A stretch of DNA of 37,665 nucleotides from Candidatus Izemoplasma sp. (lineage in GTDB: Bacteria; Bacillota_I; Bacilli_A; Izemoplasmatales; Izemoplasmataceae). A program made the translations under genes and the position numbers. The notes beneath the pieces were generated by a model, which made no database searches, was not told the origin of the DNA, and saw nothing but the letters and a program-made list of their open reading frames with translations. How positions within the stretch are numbered: position 1 is the first letter of the stretch; every line of letters starts with the position of its first letter. The DNA lies in contig SKFU01000008.1 in assembly GCA_007117835.1 (NCBI GenBank), forward strand, positions 1-37,665, written 5' to 3'. Positions 7,720 to 17,852 of this stretch are shown here, in pieces.

Positions 7720-9111
7720 ATGTTAGAAAAACAAGTGATTGAACGTATTATTAATGCTGCATTAGACAGTCAAGCTGATTTTGCAGAGGTGTTTGTAGAA
7801 GAAAAAAAACAAGCACACATCATGATGCAAAGCAATACCATAGAAGATGTCATTAACCAACATAAATTTGGCATTGGAATACGTGTTGCAAAAGGCTACC
7901 ACAGTGTTTATGGGTTCACCAATAGCGATCAAGAAACAGATTTATTAAAACTCGCCAACGATTTAGCGCAGTCTTTTGCTGGGGATCGTATCAGAGAAAT
8001 GGTCGTTTTAGGTGACATTCAGAAAGGGAATAAGCATCCAATTGTTCTGTTCCCGGATACTGTGGATGTACAAAAAAAAGTCGCTTTAGTAAAAAAAGCA
8101 AACAAAGCTGCACGTGCATACAGTGAAGAAATTACACAAGTATCAGTTTCTTACATGGATTATGTGCAAAATGTTTTAATTGCGAGTAGTGAAAACGTCT
8201 ACGTTGAAGATCAGCGTGTCCGTACACGTTTAGGAATTGCAAGTGTTGCAAGTGATGGCACAAGTATGCAAACTGGTTTTAACGGACCGGGTAGTCATAT
8301 GGGATTTGAGTTTTATGATACCTTTGATGTACAAGAAGCTGCAAAAGAAGCTTCGCGTACTGCGGTCACAATGTTGCACGCCGATGAATGTCCTAGTGGT
8401 GTAATGCCTGTGGTTATTGATAACGGTTTTGGTGGTGTTATTTTTCACGAAGCTTGTGGGCATAGTTTAGAAGCGACCTCGGTTGCGAAAAAGGCGAGTG
8501 TTTTCAGTGACAAAAAGGATGAAAAAATTGCCAGTACACTCGTGACAGCAATTGACGATGGCACCATTGATAATGCATGGGGAAGCGCTAACTATGATGA
8601 CGAAGGTCATTTACAACAAAAGCGCACACTCATCAAAGATGGTGTGCTGACGAGTTATATGATTGATTATTTAAACAGTAAACGTATGAACGATGCCCCA
8701 ACTGGTTCAGGGCGTAGAGAATCATATCGATATGCCCCAACATCACGTATGAGTAATACATACATAGCCAATGGTGAATCGACTTTCGAAGAAATTATCT
8801 CAGATACTAAATACGGTCTTTATGCTAAAAAAATGGGTGGCGGTAGTGTCAATCCATCGACCGGGGATTTTAATTTTGCAGTTATGGAAGGGTATATGAT
8901 TCGCGATGGTAAAATTGCTGAACCCGTGAAAGGCGCAACCTTAATTGGTACTGGGAAAGACGCTTTGTTAAAGGTTGATAAAGTGGCTAACAATTTACTA
9001 CGTGCACAAGGGATGTGCGGGAGTGCCTCAGGAAGTATTCCAACCGATGTGGGGCAACCAACCTTGCGCGTTTCAAGTATGACCGTTGGTGGTAGAAAGG
9101 GTGCAAACTAA
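7720..9111 (+). CDS. tldD: TldD-type metalloprotease subunit
   Basis: A 463-residue zinc protease of the TldD/PmbA family, the catalytic partner of a TldD-TldE heterodimer that trims unfolded peptides, microcins or antitoxins inside the cell. The zinc site is HEACGH (243-248), with the likely third ligand Cys in GMCGSASGS near residue 436. Length and the DVGQPTLRVSSM ending are typical. GGAGGA (7709-7714) precedes the ATG. The gene overlaps the next by one base (TAATG), which suggests coupled translation and a 1:1 complex with the PmbA-type partner. Its natural substrate here is unknown, and no peptide precursor gene is obvious nearby. Confidence 0.93.
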   Translation: MLEKQVIERIINAALDSQADFAEVFVEEKKQAHIMMQSNTIEDVINQHKFGIGIRVAKGYHSVYGFTNSDQETDLLKLANDLAQSFAGDRIREMVVLGDIQKGNKHPIVLFPDTVDVQKKVALVKKANKAARAYSEEITQVSVSYMDYVQNVLIASSENVYVEDQRVRTRLGIASVASDGTSMQTGFNGPGSHMGFEFYDTFDVQEAAKEASRTAVTMLHADECPSGVMPVVIDNGFGGVIFHEACGHSLEATSVAKKASVFSDKKDEKIASTLVTAIDDGTIDNAWGSANYDDEGHLQQKRTLIKDGVLTSYMIDYLNSKRMNDAPTGSGRRESYRYAPTSRMSNTYIANGESTFEEIISDTKYGLYAKKMGGGSVNPSTGDFNFAVMEGYMIRDGKIAEPVKGATLIGTGKDALLKVDKVANNLLRAQGMCGSASGSIPTDVGQPTLRVSSMTVGGRKGAN

Positions 9112-10424
9112 TGCAATTTAAACAATTATTTGATAAAGCTGAAGCCTTAGGATTCGAAGCGATTCAAGCAACGTTAGAACATGCAGAAAACATTGATTTA
9201 CAAGTTTTTAATGGTGAACTCGAAAAGCATCAGATGGCCGATACCAAACAACTTACGCTCAAAGCAATCTACGAAGGTAAAATGGGGAAAATGACAACTG
9301 AAGTTATCGACTTATCGCATGCAGATGCATGGTTAGACGCACTAAAAAACTCAAGCTTACTGATTGAGAGTAAAGATGAAGTGTTTATCTATGAAGGTGA
9401 TGCACAATATAGAAATGTTGATGGATTATACAACGCAGAGTTATCAAATACGCCAATAGAAGCTAAAATGGCGAAAGTATTTGATTTAGATAAGGCCATA
9501 AGAAATGTGGATTCTCGAATCACACTATCAAACACTTATTACAGTGAGAATCGTAAAAAGGTATGGATTCAAAATTCAAAAGGGCTAAATCTTGAAAAAG
9601 AAGTAAATAACGCTTTTTTAGGTGCACAAATGGTTGCCAAATCAGAAGATGATTCACGATCAGGGTTTGACTATATTCAATCGAATGACATGAATGATTT
9701 CGATGTTAATCAACTGGCTCAAGAAATTGCTGAAAAAGGGTTATCTATGTTAGGGGCTAAAAGCATTCCTTCTGGAGACTATGAAATCGTGTTGAAAAAT
9801 ACCGCCATAACAGCTTTATTACAAGCACATGTTGGTATGTTTAGTGCTGAAAGTGTTCAAAAAGGCATGTCAAAACTCAAAAGTAAAGTTGGTCATAAAA
9901 TTGCCAATGAACTGATTTCAATTGTGGATGATCCGTTTAAGCCTAAAAGTACACGAAGTGGTGCATTTGATGATGAGGGTGTTGCGACAACATATAAACA
10001 TTTAGTGGAAAATGGTCAGTTAATGGGATATATGCATAATTTGAAAACCGCCAAAAAAGACGATACGTCATCGACAGGTAATGGATTTAGCGGGGGAGTA
10101 TCGACAACGAATATGTATATACAACCTGGAAAATCAAGCTATGAAGAGATGATTCAAACCATGAAAAAAGGGTTAATTATTGATGATTTGCAAGGCACAC
10201 ATGCTGGGACTAATGCAATTAGTGGTGATTTTAGTTTACAGGCGAATGGCTTTTATGTTGAAAATGGCAAAATTGTTAAACCAGTTGCTTTAATTACAGT
10301 TGCAGGAAATTTTTTGGAATTACTAGAAGATGTTGTCGCAGTAGGTAATGACCTTAAGTTTAACTTCGCATACATAGGCGCACCATCACTTAAACTTAAA
10401 GGACTTGCTGTATCAGGAGAATAA
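9111..10424 (+). CDS. pmbA: PmbA/TldE-type protease subunit
   Basis: A 437-residue PmbA/TldE homologue, the non-catalytic half of the TldD-TldE protease. The fold and the C-terminal motifs (GTHAGTNAISGDFSLQANGF) match the family. No HExxxH zinc site is present in the region equivalent to that of TldD, as expected for this subunit. The ATG overlaps the tldD stop codon by one base. A strong terminator follows 7 bases after the stop, closing the tldD-pmbA unit. Confidence 0.93.
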   Translation: MQFKQLFDKAEALGFEAIQATLEHAENIDLQVFNGELEKHQMADTKQLTLKAIYEGKMGKMTTEVIDLSHADAWLDALKNSSLLIESKDEVFIYEGDAQYRNVDGLYNAELSNTPIEAKMAKVFDLDKAIRNVDSRITLSNTYYSENRKKVWIQNSKGLNLEKEVNNAFLGAQMVAKSEDDSRSGFDYIQSNDMNDFDVNQLAQEIAEKGLSMLGAKSIPSGDYEIVLKNTAITALLQAHVGMFSAESVQKGMSKLKSKVGHKIANELISIVDDPFKPKSTRSGAFDDEGVATTYKHLVENGQLMGYMHNLKTAKKDDTSSTGNGFSGGVSTTNMYIQPGKSSYEEMIQTMKKGLIIDDLQGTHAGTNAISGDFSLQANGFYVENGKIVKPVALITVAGNFLELLEDVVAVGNDLKFNFAYIGAPSLKLKGLAVSGE

Positions 10425-10430
10425 AACATT

Positions 10431-10458
10431 AAAAAGGCTTAAAATTAAGCCTTTTTTT
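10431..10458 (+). terminator. Intrinsic terminator after pmbA
   Basis: AAAAAGGCTT (10431-10440) pairs with AAGCCTTTTT (10447-10456) around AAAATT, ending in a run of seven T residues. Confidence 0.93.
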
Positions 10459-10493
10459 GAAAACGTTCTTATCGTTATTGAAAGGCTCTTTGG

Positions 10494-10522
10494 TTTACAT
10501 TTATCAGCCATCAAGTTATAAT
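10494..10522 (+). promoter_or_regulatory. Promoter for the fba unit
   Basis: TTTACA (10494-10499), 17 bases, TATAAT (10517-10522): a near-consensus sigma-A promoter about 37 bases before the fba start codon, directly after the pmbA terminator. Confidence 0.82.
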
Positions 10523-10559
10523 GAAATAGATAATACATAAATTATAGGAGGCGTAATTC

Positions 10560-11426
10560 ATGGGTTTAGTATCAGCAACAGAAATGTTAAACAAAGCAAG
10601 AAAAGAAGGGTATGCAGTTGGCCAATTCAATATCAATAACTTAGAGTGGATAAAGGCAGTACTCACCGCCGCAGAAGAGAAAAAGTCGCCAATCATTTTG
10701 GGCGTTTCAGAAGGTGCAGGAAAATATATGTCTGGTTATCATACAGTAGTCAGTATGGTTAAAGGTGTTATGCAAACAATGAATACGACAATACCTGTGG
10801 CTATCCATCTTGATCATGGGTCTTACGATGGTGCCATCGCTTGTATTGAAGCAGGATTTTCTAGTGTCATGTTTGATGGATCGCATTATGATATCGAAGA
10901 AAATGTTAAAAAGACACGTGAAATTGTTAAAATTGCGCATGCGAAAGGCATTAGTGTGGAAGCTGAAGTCGGCAGCATTGGCGGCGAAGAAGATGGCGTT
11001 ACCGGTGCTGGAGAGGTCGCAGACCCACTTGAGTGCAAACGTATTGCAGATTTAGGTATTGATATGTTGGCTGCTGGCATTGGGAATATCCACGGGCAGT
11101 ACCCTGAAAATTGGCAAGGGTTAAATATGGCGGTATTAAAAGAAATTGGTGAAACAACCAATGAAATTCCTTTAGTACTTCACGGGGGTACCGGAATTCC
11201 TAATGCGATGGTCAAAGAAGCCATAGGATATGGTGTATCAAAAATCAATGTTAACACAGAATGTCAACTTGTATTTGCGGCCGCAGTTCGCAAGTACATT
11301 GAAGCAGGCAAAGATTTAACAGGTAAAGGCTTTGATCCAAGAAAACTTTTAAAACCAGGCGTCGATGCAATTATCGATGTGGTTAAAGAGAAAATGGATT
11401 TATTTGGTTCAACTAACCAAGCATAA
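10560..11426 (+). CDS. fba: Class II fructose-1,6-bisphosphate aldolase
   Basis: A 288-residue zinc aldolase that cleaves fructose-1,6-bisphosphate to glyceraldehyde-3-phosphate and dihydroxyacetone phosphate in glycolysis. HLDHG (83-87) holds the catalytic Asp85 and zinc ligand His86. AEVGSIGGEEDGV and VLHGGTGIP are further active-site and phosphate-binding motifs. Length fits the short FbaA-type enzymes. AGGAGG (10546-10551) lies 8 bases before the ATG. It has its own strong promoter. The next gene follows after 12 bases with no terminator, so fba probably leads a three-gene transcript with the unknown gene and cysE. fba near rpoE-pyrG is also the Bacillus order. Confidence 0.97.
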   Translation: MGLVSATEMLNKARKEGYAVGQFNINNLEWIKAVLTAAEEKKSPIILGVSEGAGKYMSGYHTVVSMVKGVMQTMNTTIPVAIHLDHGSYDGAIACIEAGFSSVMFDGSHYDIEENVKKTREIVKIAHAKGISVEAEVGSIGGEEDGVTGAGEVADPLECKRIADLGIDMLAAGIGNIHGQYPENWQGLNMAVLKEIGETTNEIPLVLHGGTGIPNAMVKEAIGYGVSKINVNTECQLVFAAAVRKYIEAGKDLTGKGFDPRKLLKPGVDAIIDVVKEKMDLFGSTNQA

Positions 11427-11438
11427 GGATGTGATTCA

Positions 11439-12026
11439 ATGCACCAATTTCAAATCGTGCTTAAAGATTTCGTTAATTGGAAAATGGATAATTCGGAAAT
11501 ACTAGAACGGTTCAAACATCATGGATCATCGATTTATGATCGTTTAGAGCCTGTTTATGCTGTATTAAATAAACTATACGATATGGTTTTGGACGAAGAA
11601 ACAATTAACGAAGATTTTGAAACGATATTTCAAGTAGGGCTTAACTATTTACATTCTCAATTTGAAGTAATACGAATTTATTATGAACGATTTTTCGAAT
11701 CGAACTGTGAACTTTTTGAAGCGTACACACGTTTGGTTGGTTATTTATTGTTTATCAGTGATTTTCGTTCAGATTTAGATGAGTTTGAATCGCAGATAGA
11801 TTTTCAGCCGTTAAACGCAGTGGAAACATTATTAGAAAATATGATTGCTGAGCGCGACGAGCGATTCGATTATGTTGCTGAACAGTTGAATAAAGCCATA
11901 AATGAAATTGTTAATCAACTTGATTTTGAGTATGTGAGCATTATTGACATATTTGTTGAAATTGCCGCGAACTTAAGTATTGAGTTAAGTACAAATCACA
12001 CATTTACAATTGGACAAGACATCTAA
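11439..12026 (+). CDS. Unrecognised acidic helical protein
   Basis: A 195-residue protein that I do not recognise. It is acidic, rich in Glu, Asp, Phe and Tyr, with no signal peptide, convincing membrane helix or cysteine cluster (one Cys, in FESNCELFEA). The pattern predicts a mostly helical cytoplasmic protein. AAGGATGTGA precedes the ATG, 12 bases after fba, and cysE follows within 31 bases, so it belongs to the fba transcript. Its stop codon sits exactly in the loop of a perfect 12-bp hairpin. Codon use looks like that of its neighbours, so there is no sign of recent transfer. A role linked to glycolysis or cysteine supply would be pure guesswork. Confidence 0.85.
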   Translation: MHQFQIVLKDFVNWKMDNSEILERFKHHGSSIYDRLEPVYAVLNKLYDMVLDEETINEDFETIFQVGLNYLHSQFEVIRIYYERFFESNCELFEAYTRLVGYLLFISDFRSDLDEFESQIDFQPLNAVETLLENMIAERDERFDYVAEQLNKAINEIVNQLDFEYVSIIDIFVEIAANLSIELSTNHTFTIGQDI

Positions 12027-12039
12027 GGATGTCTTGTCC
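12012..12039 (+). other. Perfect 12-bp hairpin with the stop codon in its loop
   Basis: GGACAAGACATC (12012-12023) pairs perfectly with GATGTCTTGTCC (12028-12039), and the loop TAAG contains the upstream gene's stop codon (12024-12026). No T run follows (TTCACTT), so it is not a normal intrinsic terminator. The cysE ribosome site begins 8 bases downstream. It could set relative expression, block RNA decay or affect ribosome release. Confidence 0.85.
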
Positions 12040-12057
12040 TTCACTTGAGGTGAAATG

Positions 12058-12609
12058 ATGGGCGTAATTAGTGATATTAAAACAGTAAAAAGAAAAGACC
12101 CTGCAGCACGTCACGCACTAGAAATACTCATAACACATACCGGAATGCACGCAGTCTGGTTATATCGTATTGGTCATTTTTTTTGGCGCATAAAACTCAA
12201 GCTAATTGCAGGTATAATTAGTAAATTTGCACGTTTCTTAACAGGTGTAGAAATTCATCCTGCGGCTAAGATCGGTAAAAACTTTGTTATTGATCACGGC
12301 ACAGGCGTTGTTATTGGGGAAACAGTAGAAATTGGTGATGATGTCTTGATTTATCATGGTGTGACCTTAGGTGGTACCGGGAATGAATCTGGGATTAAAA
12401 GACATCCTTCTGTTTGTACAGGTGCGATGATTGCTGCGGGTGCTAAAATATTAGGAAACATTAAAGTCGGCAGTTACAGTAAGGTCGGTGCGAACGCAGT
12501 GGTTTTAGCAGATGTACCCGATTATTCAACGGCAGTTGGAATTCCGGCAAGAATCATTCCTAATGAACATGTAAGTGGTGCGGTATGTTCATTAGTAAAC
12601 AAAAAATAA
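12058..12609 (+). CDS. cysE: Serine O-acetyltransferase
   Basis: A 183-residue hexapeptide-repeat acetyltransferase that makes O-acetylserine from serine and acetyl-CoA, the first step of cysteine synthesis. The N-terminal helical part contains [12 protein letters not shown]. The left-handed beta-helix follows, with [21 protein letters not shown] and [20 protein letters not shown] (both typical of CysE). It is short, as in Firmicutes and plants-type truncated enzymes. Two in-frame ATGs lie at 12055 and 12058. GAGG at 12047-12050 gives the better spacing (7 bases) to the second, so I start there. It is the last gene of the fba transcript and converges on cysK, the next enzyme in the pathway. 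Confidence 0.95.
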   Translation: MGVISDIKTVKRKDPAARHALEILITHTGMHAVWLYRIGHFFWRIKLKLIAGIISKFARFLTGVEIHPAAKIGKNFVIDHGTGVVIGETVEIGDDVLIYHGVTLGGTGNESGIKRHPSVCTGAMIAAGAKILGNIKVGSYSKVGANAVVLADVPDYSTAVGIPARIIPNEHVSGAVCSLVNKK

Positions 12610-12635
12610 TGGGACAATTTGTCCCATTATTTTTT
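12601..12635. terminator. Bidirectional terminator between cysE and cysK
   Basis: AAAAAATAATGGGAC (12601-12615) is perfectly complementary to GTCCCATTATTTTTT (12621-12635). Read either way, the hairpin ends in a T run, so it serves both convergent genes. It contains the stop codons of both cysE (12607-12609) and cysK (12627-12629). Confidence 0.93.
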
Positions 12636-13538
12636 GAATAATTCGGTTGATAAATAACGTTCTGCGTTGCTTGGAGAGACAGTTAAAACAATAGAATCTT
12701 CAGGCAGTGTTTTTGCAAATTCAATGGCTGCAAAAACATTAGCACCTGTGCTTATACCAGCAAAAATACCTTCTTTTTTAGCCAGTAATCGCGCGGTTTC
12801 AAAAGCATCATTATTAGAAACTCGGCTGATGTGTTGATAAATCGTGGTATCTAGTATTGAAGGAACAAAACCAGCACCAATACCTTGAATTTTATGACTG
12901 CCCGCTTTACTACCTGACAACACAGCTGAATCTTTTGGTTCTACAGCGACAATTTCTAATTTTGGGAAATGCGACTTGAGTATTTTACCAGTACCTGTAA
13001 TGGTACCACCGGTGCCAACCCCAACAACAAAGGCATCTAACGCTTTGAAATCTTGAATTATTTCATTTGCTGTGTGTTTCATATGTGTTAAAGGGTTGTT
13101 TAGGTTATCAAACTGCATCGGCATAAAATAGCCATGCTTGTCTGCAATCATTTTTGCGATATGGATAGCTTCTTTCATACCTTTGGTGCCATCAGTTAAG
13201 ATAACTTCGGCACCGTAGCCTTCTAAAATCTTTTGGCGTTCTTGACTTACAGAATCAGGCATTACAATAACTAACGGATAGTTTTTTGAAGCGCAAACCA
13301 ACGCCAAACCGATACCTGTGTTGCCACTGGTAGGTTCGATTACGGTATCGCCTGGGTTTAGTAAACCGGTGCTTTCGGCACTTTCAATCATTGATAAGGC
13401 AATGCGATCTTTAACACTTCCACCAGGATTGAACCATTCAAGTTTAAGATAAACATGACGCTTCAAATCATGCGTTAGTGTGTTAAGTTTTATAACGGGT
13501 GTATTTCCAATTAAATCATGAATTTTATGAACTAACAT
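12627..13538 (-). CDS. cysK: Cysteine synthase (O-acetylserine sulfhydrylase)
   Basis: A 303-residue PLP enzyme that joins O-acetylserine and sulfide to give cysteine. The PLP lysine is Lys43 in PGGSVKDR. The substrate loop is EPTSGNTGIG (68-77), and GVGTGGTITGTG binds the PLP phosphate. It has the usual length. It is the last gene of the minus-strand tilS-hpt-ftsH-rqcP-lysS-cysK series, 10 bases after lysS, and meets cysE head-on at a shared terminator. In Bacillus cysK also lies downstream of ftsH. The C-terminus is compatible with CysE docking, but complex formation cannot be judged. Confidence 0.96.
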   Translation of the reverse strand: MLVHKIHDLIGNTPVIKLNTLTHDLKRHVYLKLEWFNPGGSVKDRIALSMIESAESTGLLNPGDTVIEPTSGNTGIGLALVCASKNYPLVIVMPDSVSQERQKILEGYGAEVILTDGTKGMKEAIHIAKMIADKHGYFMPMQFDNLNNPLTHMKHTANEIIQDFKALDAFVVGVGTGGTITGTGKILKSHFPKLEIVAVEPKDSAVLSGSKAGSHKIQGIGAGFVPSILDTTIYQHISRVSNNDAFETARLLAKKEGIFAGISTGANVFAAIEFAKTLPEDSIVLTVSPSNAERYLSTELFKK

Positions 13539-13548
13539 AATTTACAAC

Positions 13549-15054
<1,506 letters not shown>

Positions 15055-15062
15055 TTAATTCC

Positions 15063-15320
15063 TTAATTAGAATTTAGTTCTTCTAATATAGCATACATCG
15101 CTTTCGCGTCATCTTTTTTTGTCGAGTCTAGCAATAAAAGTACTTTAATCAATACAGCTTTGTTCCCATACTGAATTTTTACGGTATCATTGACTTTTAT
15201 CTCAGTACTTGCTTTAGCAATGTTCCCATTCACTTCGACACGTCCTGAATCACAAATCTCTTTAGCTAATGTTCTGCGTTTAATGATGCGTGATACTTTC
15301 AAATATTTATCAATTCTCAT
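15063..15320 (-). CDS. rqcP: RqcP (YabO) S4-domain ribosome quality control protein
   Basis: An 85-residue S4 RNA-binding protein, opening [20 protein letters not shown], which closely follows Bacillus YabO/RqcP. RqcP binds stalled 50S subunits with RqcH and supports addition of poly-alanine tails to blocked nascent chains. The S4 domain covers residues 1-60 ([19 protein letters not shown]), with a short helical tail. In Bacillus the gene is in the same chromosomal neighbourhood as tilS, hpt and ftsH. A terminator-like hairpin separates it from ftsH. AAAGGA precedes the ATG. No rqcH gene is in the window. Confidence 0.93.
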   Translation of the reverse strand: MRIDKYLKVSRIIKRRTLAKEICDSGRVEVNGNIAKASTEIKVNDTVKIQYGNKAVLIKVLLLLDSTKKDDAKAMYAILEELNSN

Positions 15321-15334
15321 AATTTTCCTTTCAA

Positions 15335-15361
15335 TTAAAAAGGGTAAATTACCCTTTTTAA
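15335..15361. terminator. Hairpin between ftsH and rqcP
   Basis: TTAAAAAGGGTAA (15335-15347) and TTACCCTTTTTAA (15349-15361) form a nearly perfect palindrome. Read on the minus strand, the 3' arm ends in TTTTT, so it looks like an intrinsic terminator after ftsH. It covers the ftsH stop codon. It may be only partial, because rqcP, lysS and cysK have no clear promoter of their own. Confidence 0.75.
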
Positions 15362-17295
15362 GCTTGTACCGGTGTGGAGTCTAATTTGGTTGTATTTTTC
15401 TTTTCTAAATCTTTTTGTTTTTTGCGTTCCCACCAGTCTAAAGTACCGGTATTAACAATTTTATCAATATCTTCACGTGTTAATGTTTCAACTTCTAAAA
15501 GGATTTCAGCAATTCGTTTCAAAAGTGTAATGTTTTCGGTTAAAACATCTTTTGCTTTATCGTAAGAAACTTTTATAATATTTCTAACTTCGTTATCTAT
15601 TTCTAAAGCAACAGTGTCTGAAAATGCTTTTTCCGTGTTATAGTCACGGCCTAAAAATACACTACTAGAACGCTTTTCGTACTGAACTATACCCAAACTG
15701 CTCATGCCGTATTCAGTCACCATAGCACGCGCGATTTCGGTTGCTCTTTGGAAGTCATTGTGAGCACCAGTAGAAACCTCGTCAAAAATGATTTCTTCAG
15801 CCACACGGCCACCCAATAAACCAGTAATCTGATCGACGAGCGCTTTCCGCGTCATTAGGAATGACTCTTCCTCTTCTGGAAGCATTAAGTTATATCCGCC
15901 TGCATGTCCCCGAGGAATGATCGTTACTTTATGAACAATGTTTGCATTATCGAGTTTGATACCTAATACAGCATGGCCGGCCTCATGAAAGGCAATAAAT
16001 TCACGCTCACGTTTGGAGAAAACGCGAGATTTTTTTGCAGGGCCCATCATAACGCGGTCAACAGCCTCATCAATATGATATATTTTAATTGAGTTTTTGT
16101 TTTCTCGTGCTGCAAGTAATGCGGCTTCATTCATAAGGTTTTCTAAATCAGCACCGGTAAAACCAGGGGTACGTCGTGCGATTTCATCAAAGGTTACGCT
16201 AGGGTGAATGCGTTTATTGCGCGCATGAACTTTTAAAATGGCTTGGCGTCCTTTGATGTCAGGGCGGTTAATTATAATTTGTCTGTCAAAGCGTCCAGGA
16301 CGCAATAGTGCTGGGTCTAAAACATCAGAACGGTTGGTTGCGGCCATTACAATAATACCGGAATTTTCACCAAATCCATCCATTTCAACCAATAACTGAT
16401 TCAAGGTTTGTTCACGTTCATCGTGCCCACCACCGAGTCCGGTACCACGTTGTCTACCAACCGCATCAATTTCATCGATGAAAATAATGCAGGGTGCACT
16501 TTGTTTGGCGGTTTTGAACATATCACGAACACGACTTGCACCGACACCAACAAACATTTCTACGAAATCAGAACCACTGATAGAAAAGAATGGCACATCA
16601 GCTTCACCAGCAACGGCGCGCGCTAACAAGGTTTTACCTGTACCAGGTGGTCCAATTAAAAGCACACCTTTTGGAATTCTTGCGCCCAAAGCGATGTATT
16701 TTTTAGGTTCTCTTAAGAAATCAATGAGTTCTGAGAGTTCTGCTTTTTCTTCATCAACACCTGCAACATGTTTGAATGTTGTTGTTTTACCTTTGTTTAA
16801 TTTAGCGCGGCTTTTCCCAAAATCAAATGCTTTATTTTGGCCACCTGAACTGCGCATAAAGAAACCAATAAAAACAATAATTAAGATTATTGGTAGAAGG
16901 ATAAAGATAATATTCCAAAAACCGTAAGAAGAACCAGGTTCATGGGTATAAGGGACATTGTTAACTTTGGCTAAATCAATGATGTTTTGCAATGCATTTT
17001 GTGTCGGTATTTCTAAGTAATAGGCATCACCATTACGCAGCGTTCCTTCAATAAGGTAGGCACCAGAATTGATTTCACCCGCAATCGGATTTGAACTGAT
17101 GGTACTAACAGCATTGGTCTCTAAAGCGACAATAAATTCTGTGTAAGTAAACTTTTTAGGATCACTATCAGATTGATTGAACAACCAAATAATAGAGAAA
17201 ACGAATATCAAAATAAACATCATCACAATAAGGTTTCCAATCTTATTTGTTTTGCTGTTTATAGGGGGTTGAGGGGGTCTTTGAGGTTGCGACAT
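15358..17295 (-). CDS. ftsH: ATP-dependent zinc metalloprotease FtsH
   Basis: A 645-residue membrane AAA+ protease that degrades misfolded membrane proteins and regulators. Two N-terminal TM helices (about 21-40 and 126-146) flank an extracytoplasmic region. The AAA module has Walker A GPPGTGKT (215-222), Walker B IIFIDEID (270-277), pore loop [13 protein letters not shown] and the second region of homology [20 protein letters not shown]. The zinc protease site is HEAGH (436-440). AAGGAG, which overlaps the hpt stop, precedes the ATG by 7 bases. Its position in tilS-hpt-ftsH is the conserved Firmicutes order. Confidence 0.98.
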   Translation of the reverse strand: MSQPQRPPQPPINSKTNKIGNLIVMMFILIFVFSIIWLFNQSDSDPKKFTYTEFIVALETNAVSTISSNPIAGEINSGAYLIEGTLRNGDAYYLEIPTQNALQNIIDLAKVNNVPYTHEPGSSYGFWNIIFILLPIILIIVFIGFFMRSSGGQNKAFDFGKSRAKLNKGKTTTFKHVAGVDEEKAELSELIDFLREPKKYIALGARIPKGVLLIGPPGTGKTLLARAVAGEADVPFFSISGSDFVEMFVGVGASRVRDMFKTAKQSAPCIIFIDEIDAVGRQRGTGLGGGHDEREQTLNQLLVEMDGFGENSGIIVMAATNRSDVLDPALLRPGRFDRQIIINRPDIKGRQAILKVHARNKRIHPSVTFDEIARRTPGFTGADLENLMNEAALLAARENKNSIKIYHIDEAVDRVMMGPAKKSRVFSKREREFIAFHEAGHAVLGIKLDNANIVHKVTIIPRGHAGGYNLMLPEEEESFLMTRKALVDQITGLLGGRVAEEIIFDEVSTGAHNDFQRATEIARAMVTEYGMSSLGIVQYEKRSSSVFLGRDYNTEKAFSDTVALEIDNEVRNIIKVSYDKAKDVLTENITLLKRIAEILLEVETLTREDIDKIVNTGTLDWWERKKQKDLEKKNTTKLDSTPVQA

Positions 17296-17299
17296 GTTA

Positions 17300-17851
17300 T
17301 CACTCCTTGATTTTGCTATATATTTGTGGCTTCAACGTACCTACGTAAGGTAAATTACGATACTTTTCTTCATAATCAAGTCCATAACCAACAACGAAAG
17401 CGTTGGGTATGTTTACGCCAACATACTCCGGTGTCATTTCTACGATACGCCCGGTTGGTTTATCAAGTAAAGTTACTATTTTAACTTCTTTAGCGCCGCG
17501 ATAATGTAGTAATTCTGCGACAGCGCGAATGGTTCTACCAGAATCGACGATGTCTTCAGCAATTAAAACATGTCGATTTTTTACAGGTGTGCCAACATCC
17601 ATGATGATTTTAACATCACCAGTAGATTCCACACCACCATGGTAGCTTGATACATTCATGTAATCAATCTCAAGTGGAAAATCCAGTTCTTTTAACAAGT
17701 CTGCCATAAAAGGAACACATCCTTTTAATAAACCTATAACTAAAGGAAACTTGTCTTTATAGTCATCAGTGAGCGTTTCGCCTAAACGCTTAACTATTGA
17801 TTGAATCTCTGTGGGTGATACAAGTACTTTTTCAATATCTTTCGATAGCAT
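17300..17851 (-). CDS. hpt: Hypoxanthine phosphoribosyltransferase
   Basis: A 183-residue purine salvage enzyme that converts hypoxanthine (and usually guanine) plus PRPP to IMP or GMP. The PRPP-binding motif is VLIAEDIVDSGRTI. GLLKGCVPFMADLL and VGYGLDYEEKYRNLPYVG are typical of the family. The open frame extends 25 codons further into tilS, but GAGGTG 6 bases before ATG 17851 decides the start, and the protein then begins at the normal family position. The tilS stop lies 1 base upstream, so the ribosome site is inside tilS. Together with thymidine kinase it gives the cell a salvage route for scavenged bases. Confidence 0.95.
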   Translation of the reverse strand: MLSKDIEKVLVSPTEIQSIVKRLGETLTDDYKDKFPLVIGLLKGCVPFMADLLKELDFPLEIDYMNVSSYHGGVESTGDVKIIMDVGTPVKNRHVLIAEDIVDSGRTIRAVAELLHYRGAKEVKIVTLLDKPTGRIVEMTPEYVGVNIPNAFVVGYGLDYEEKYRNLPYVGTLKPQIYSKIKE

Positions 17852-17852
17852 A

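Noticed and set aside
16478-16927. 149-codon open frame antisense to ftsH
   Set aside because: It lies wholly inside ftsH on the other strand, has no ribosome site and reads as unstructured composition. It is a shadow of the conserved AAA-domain coding sequence.
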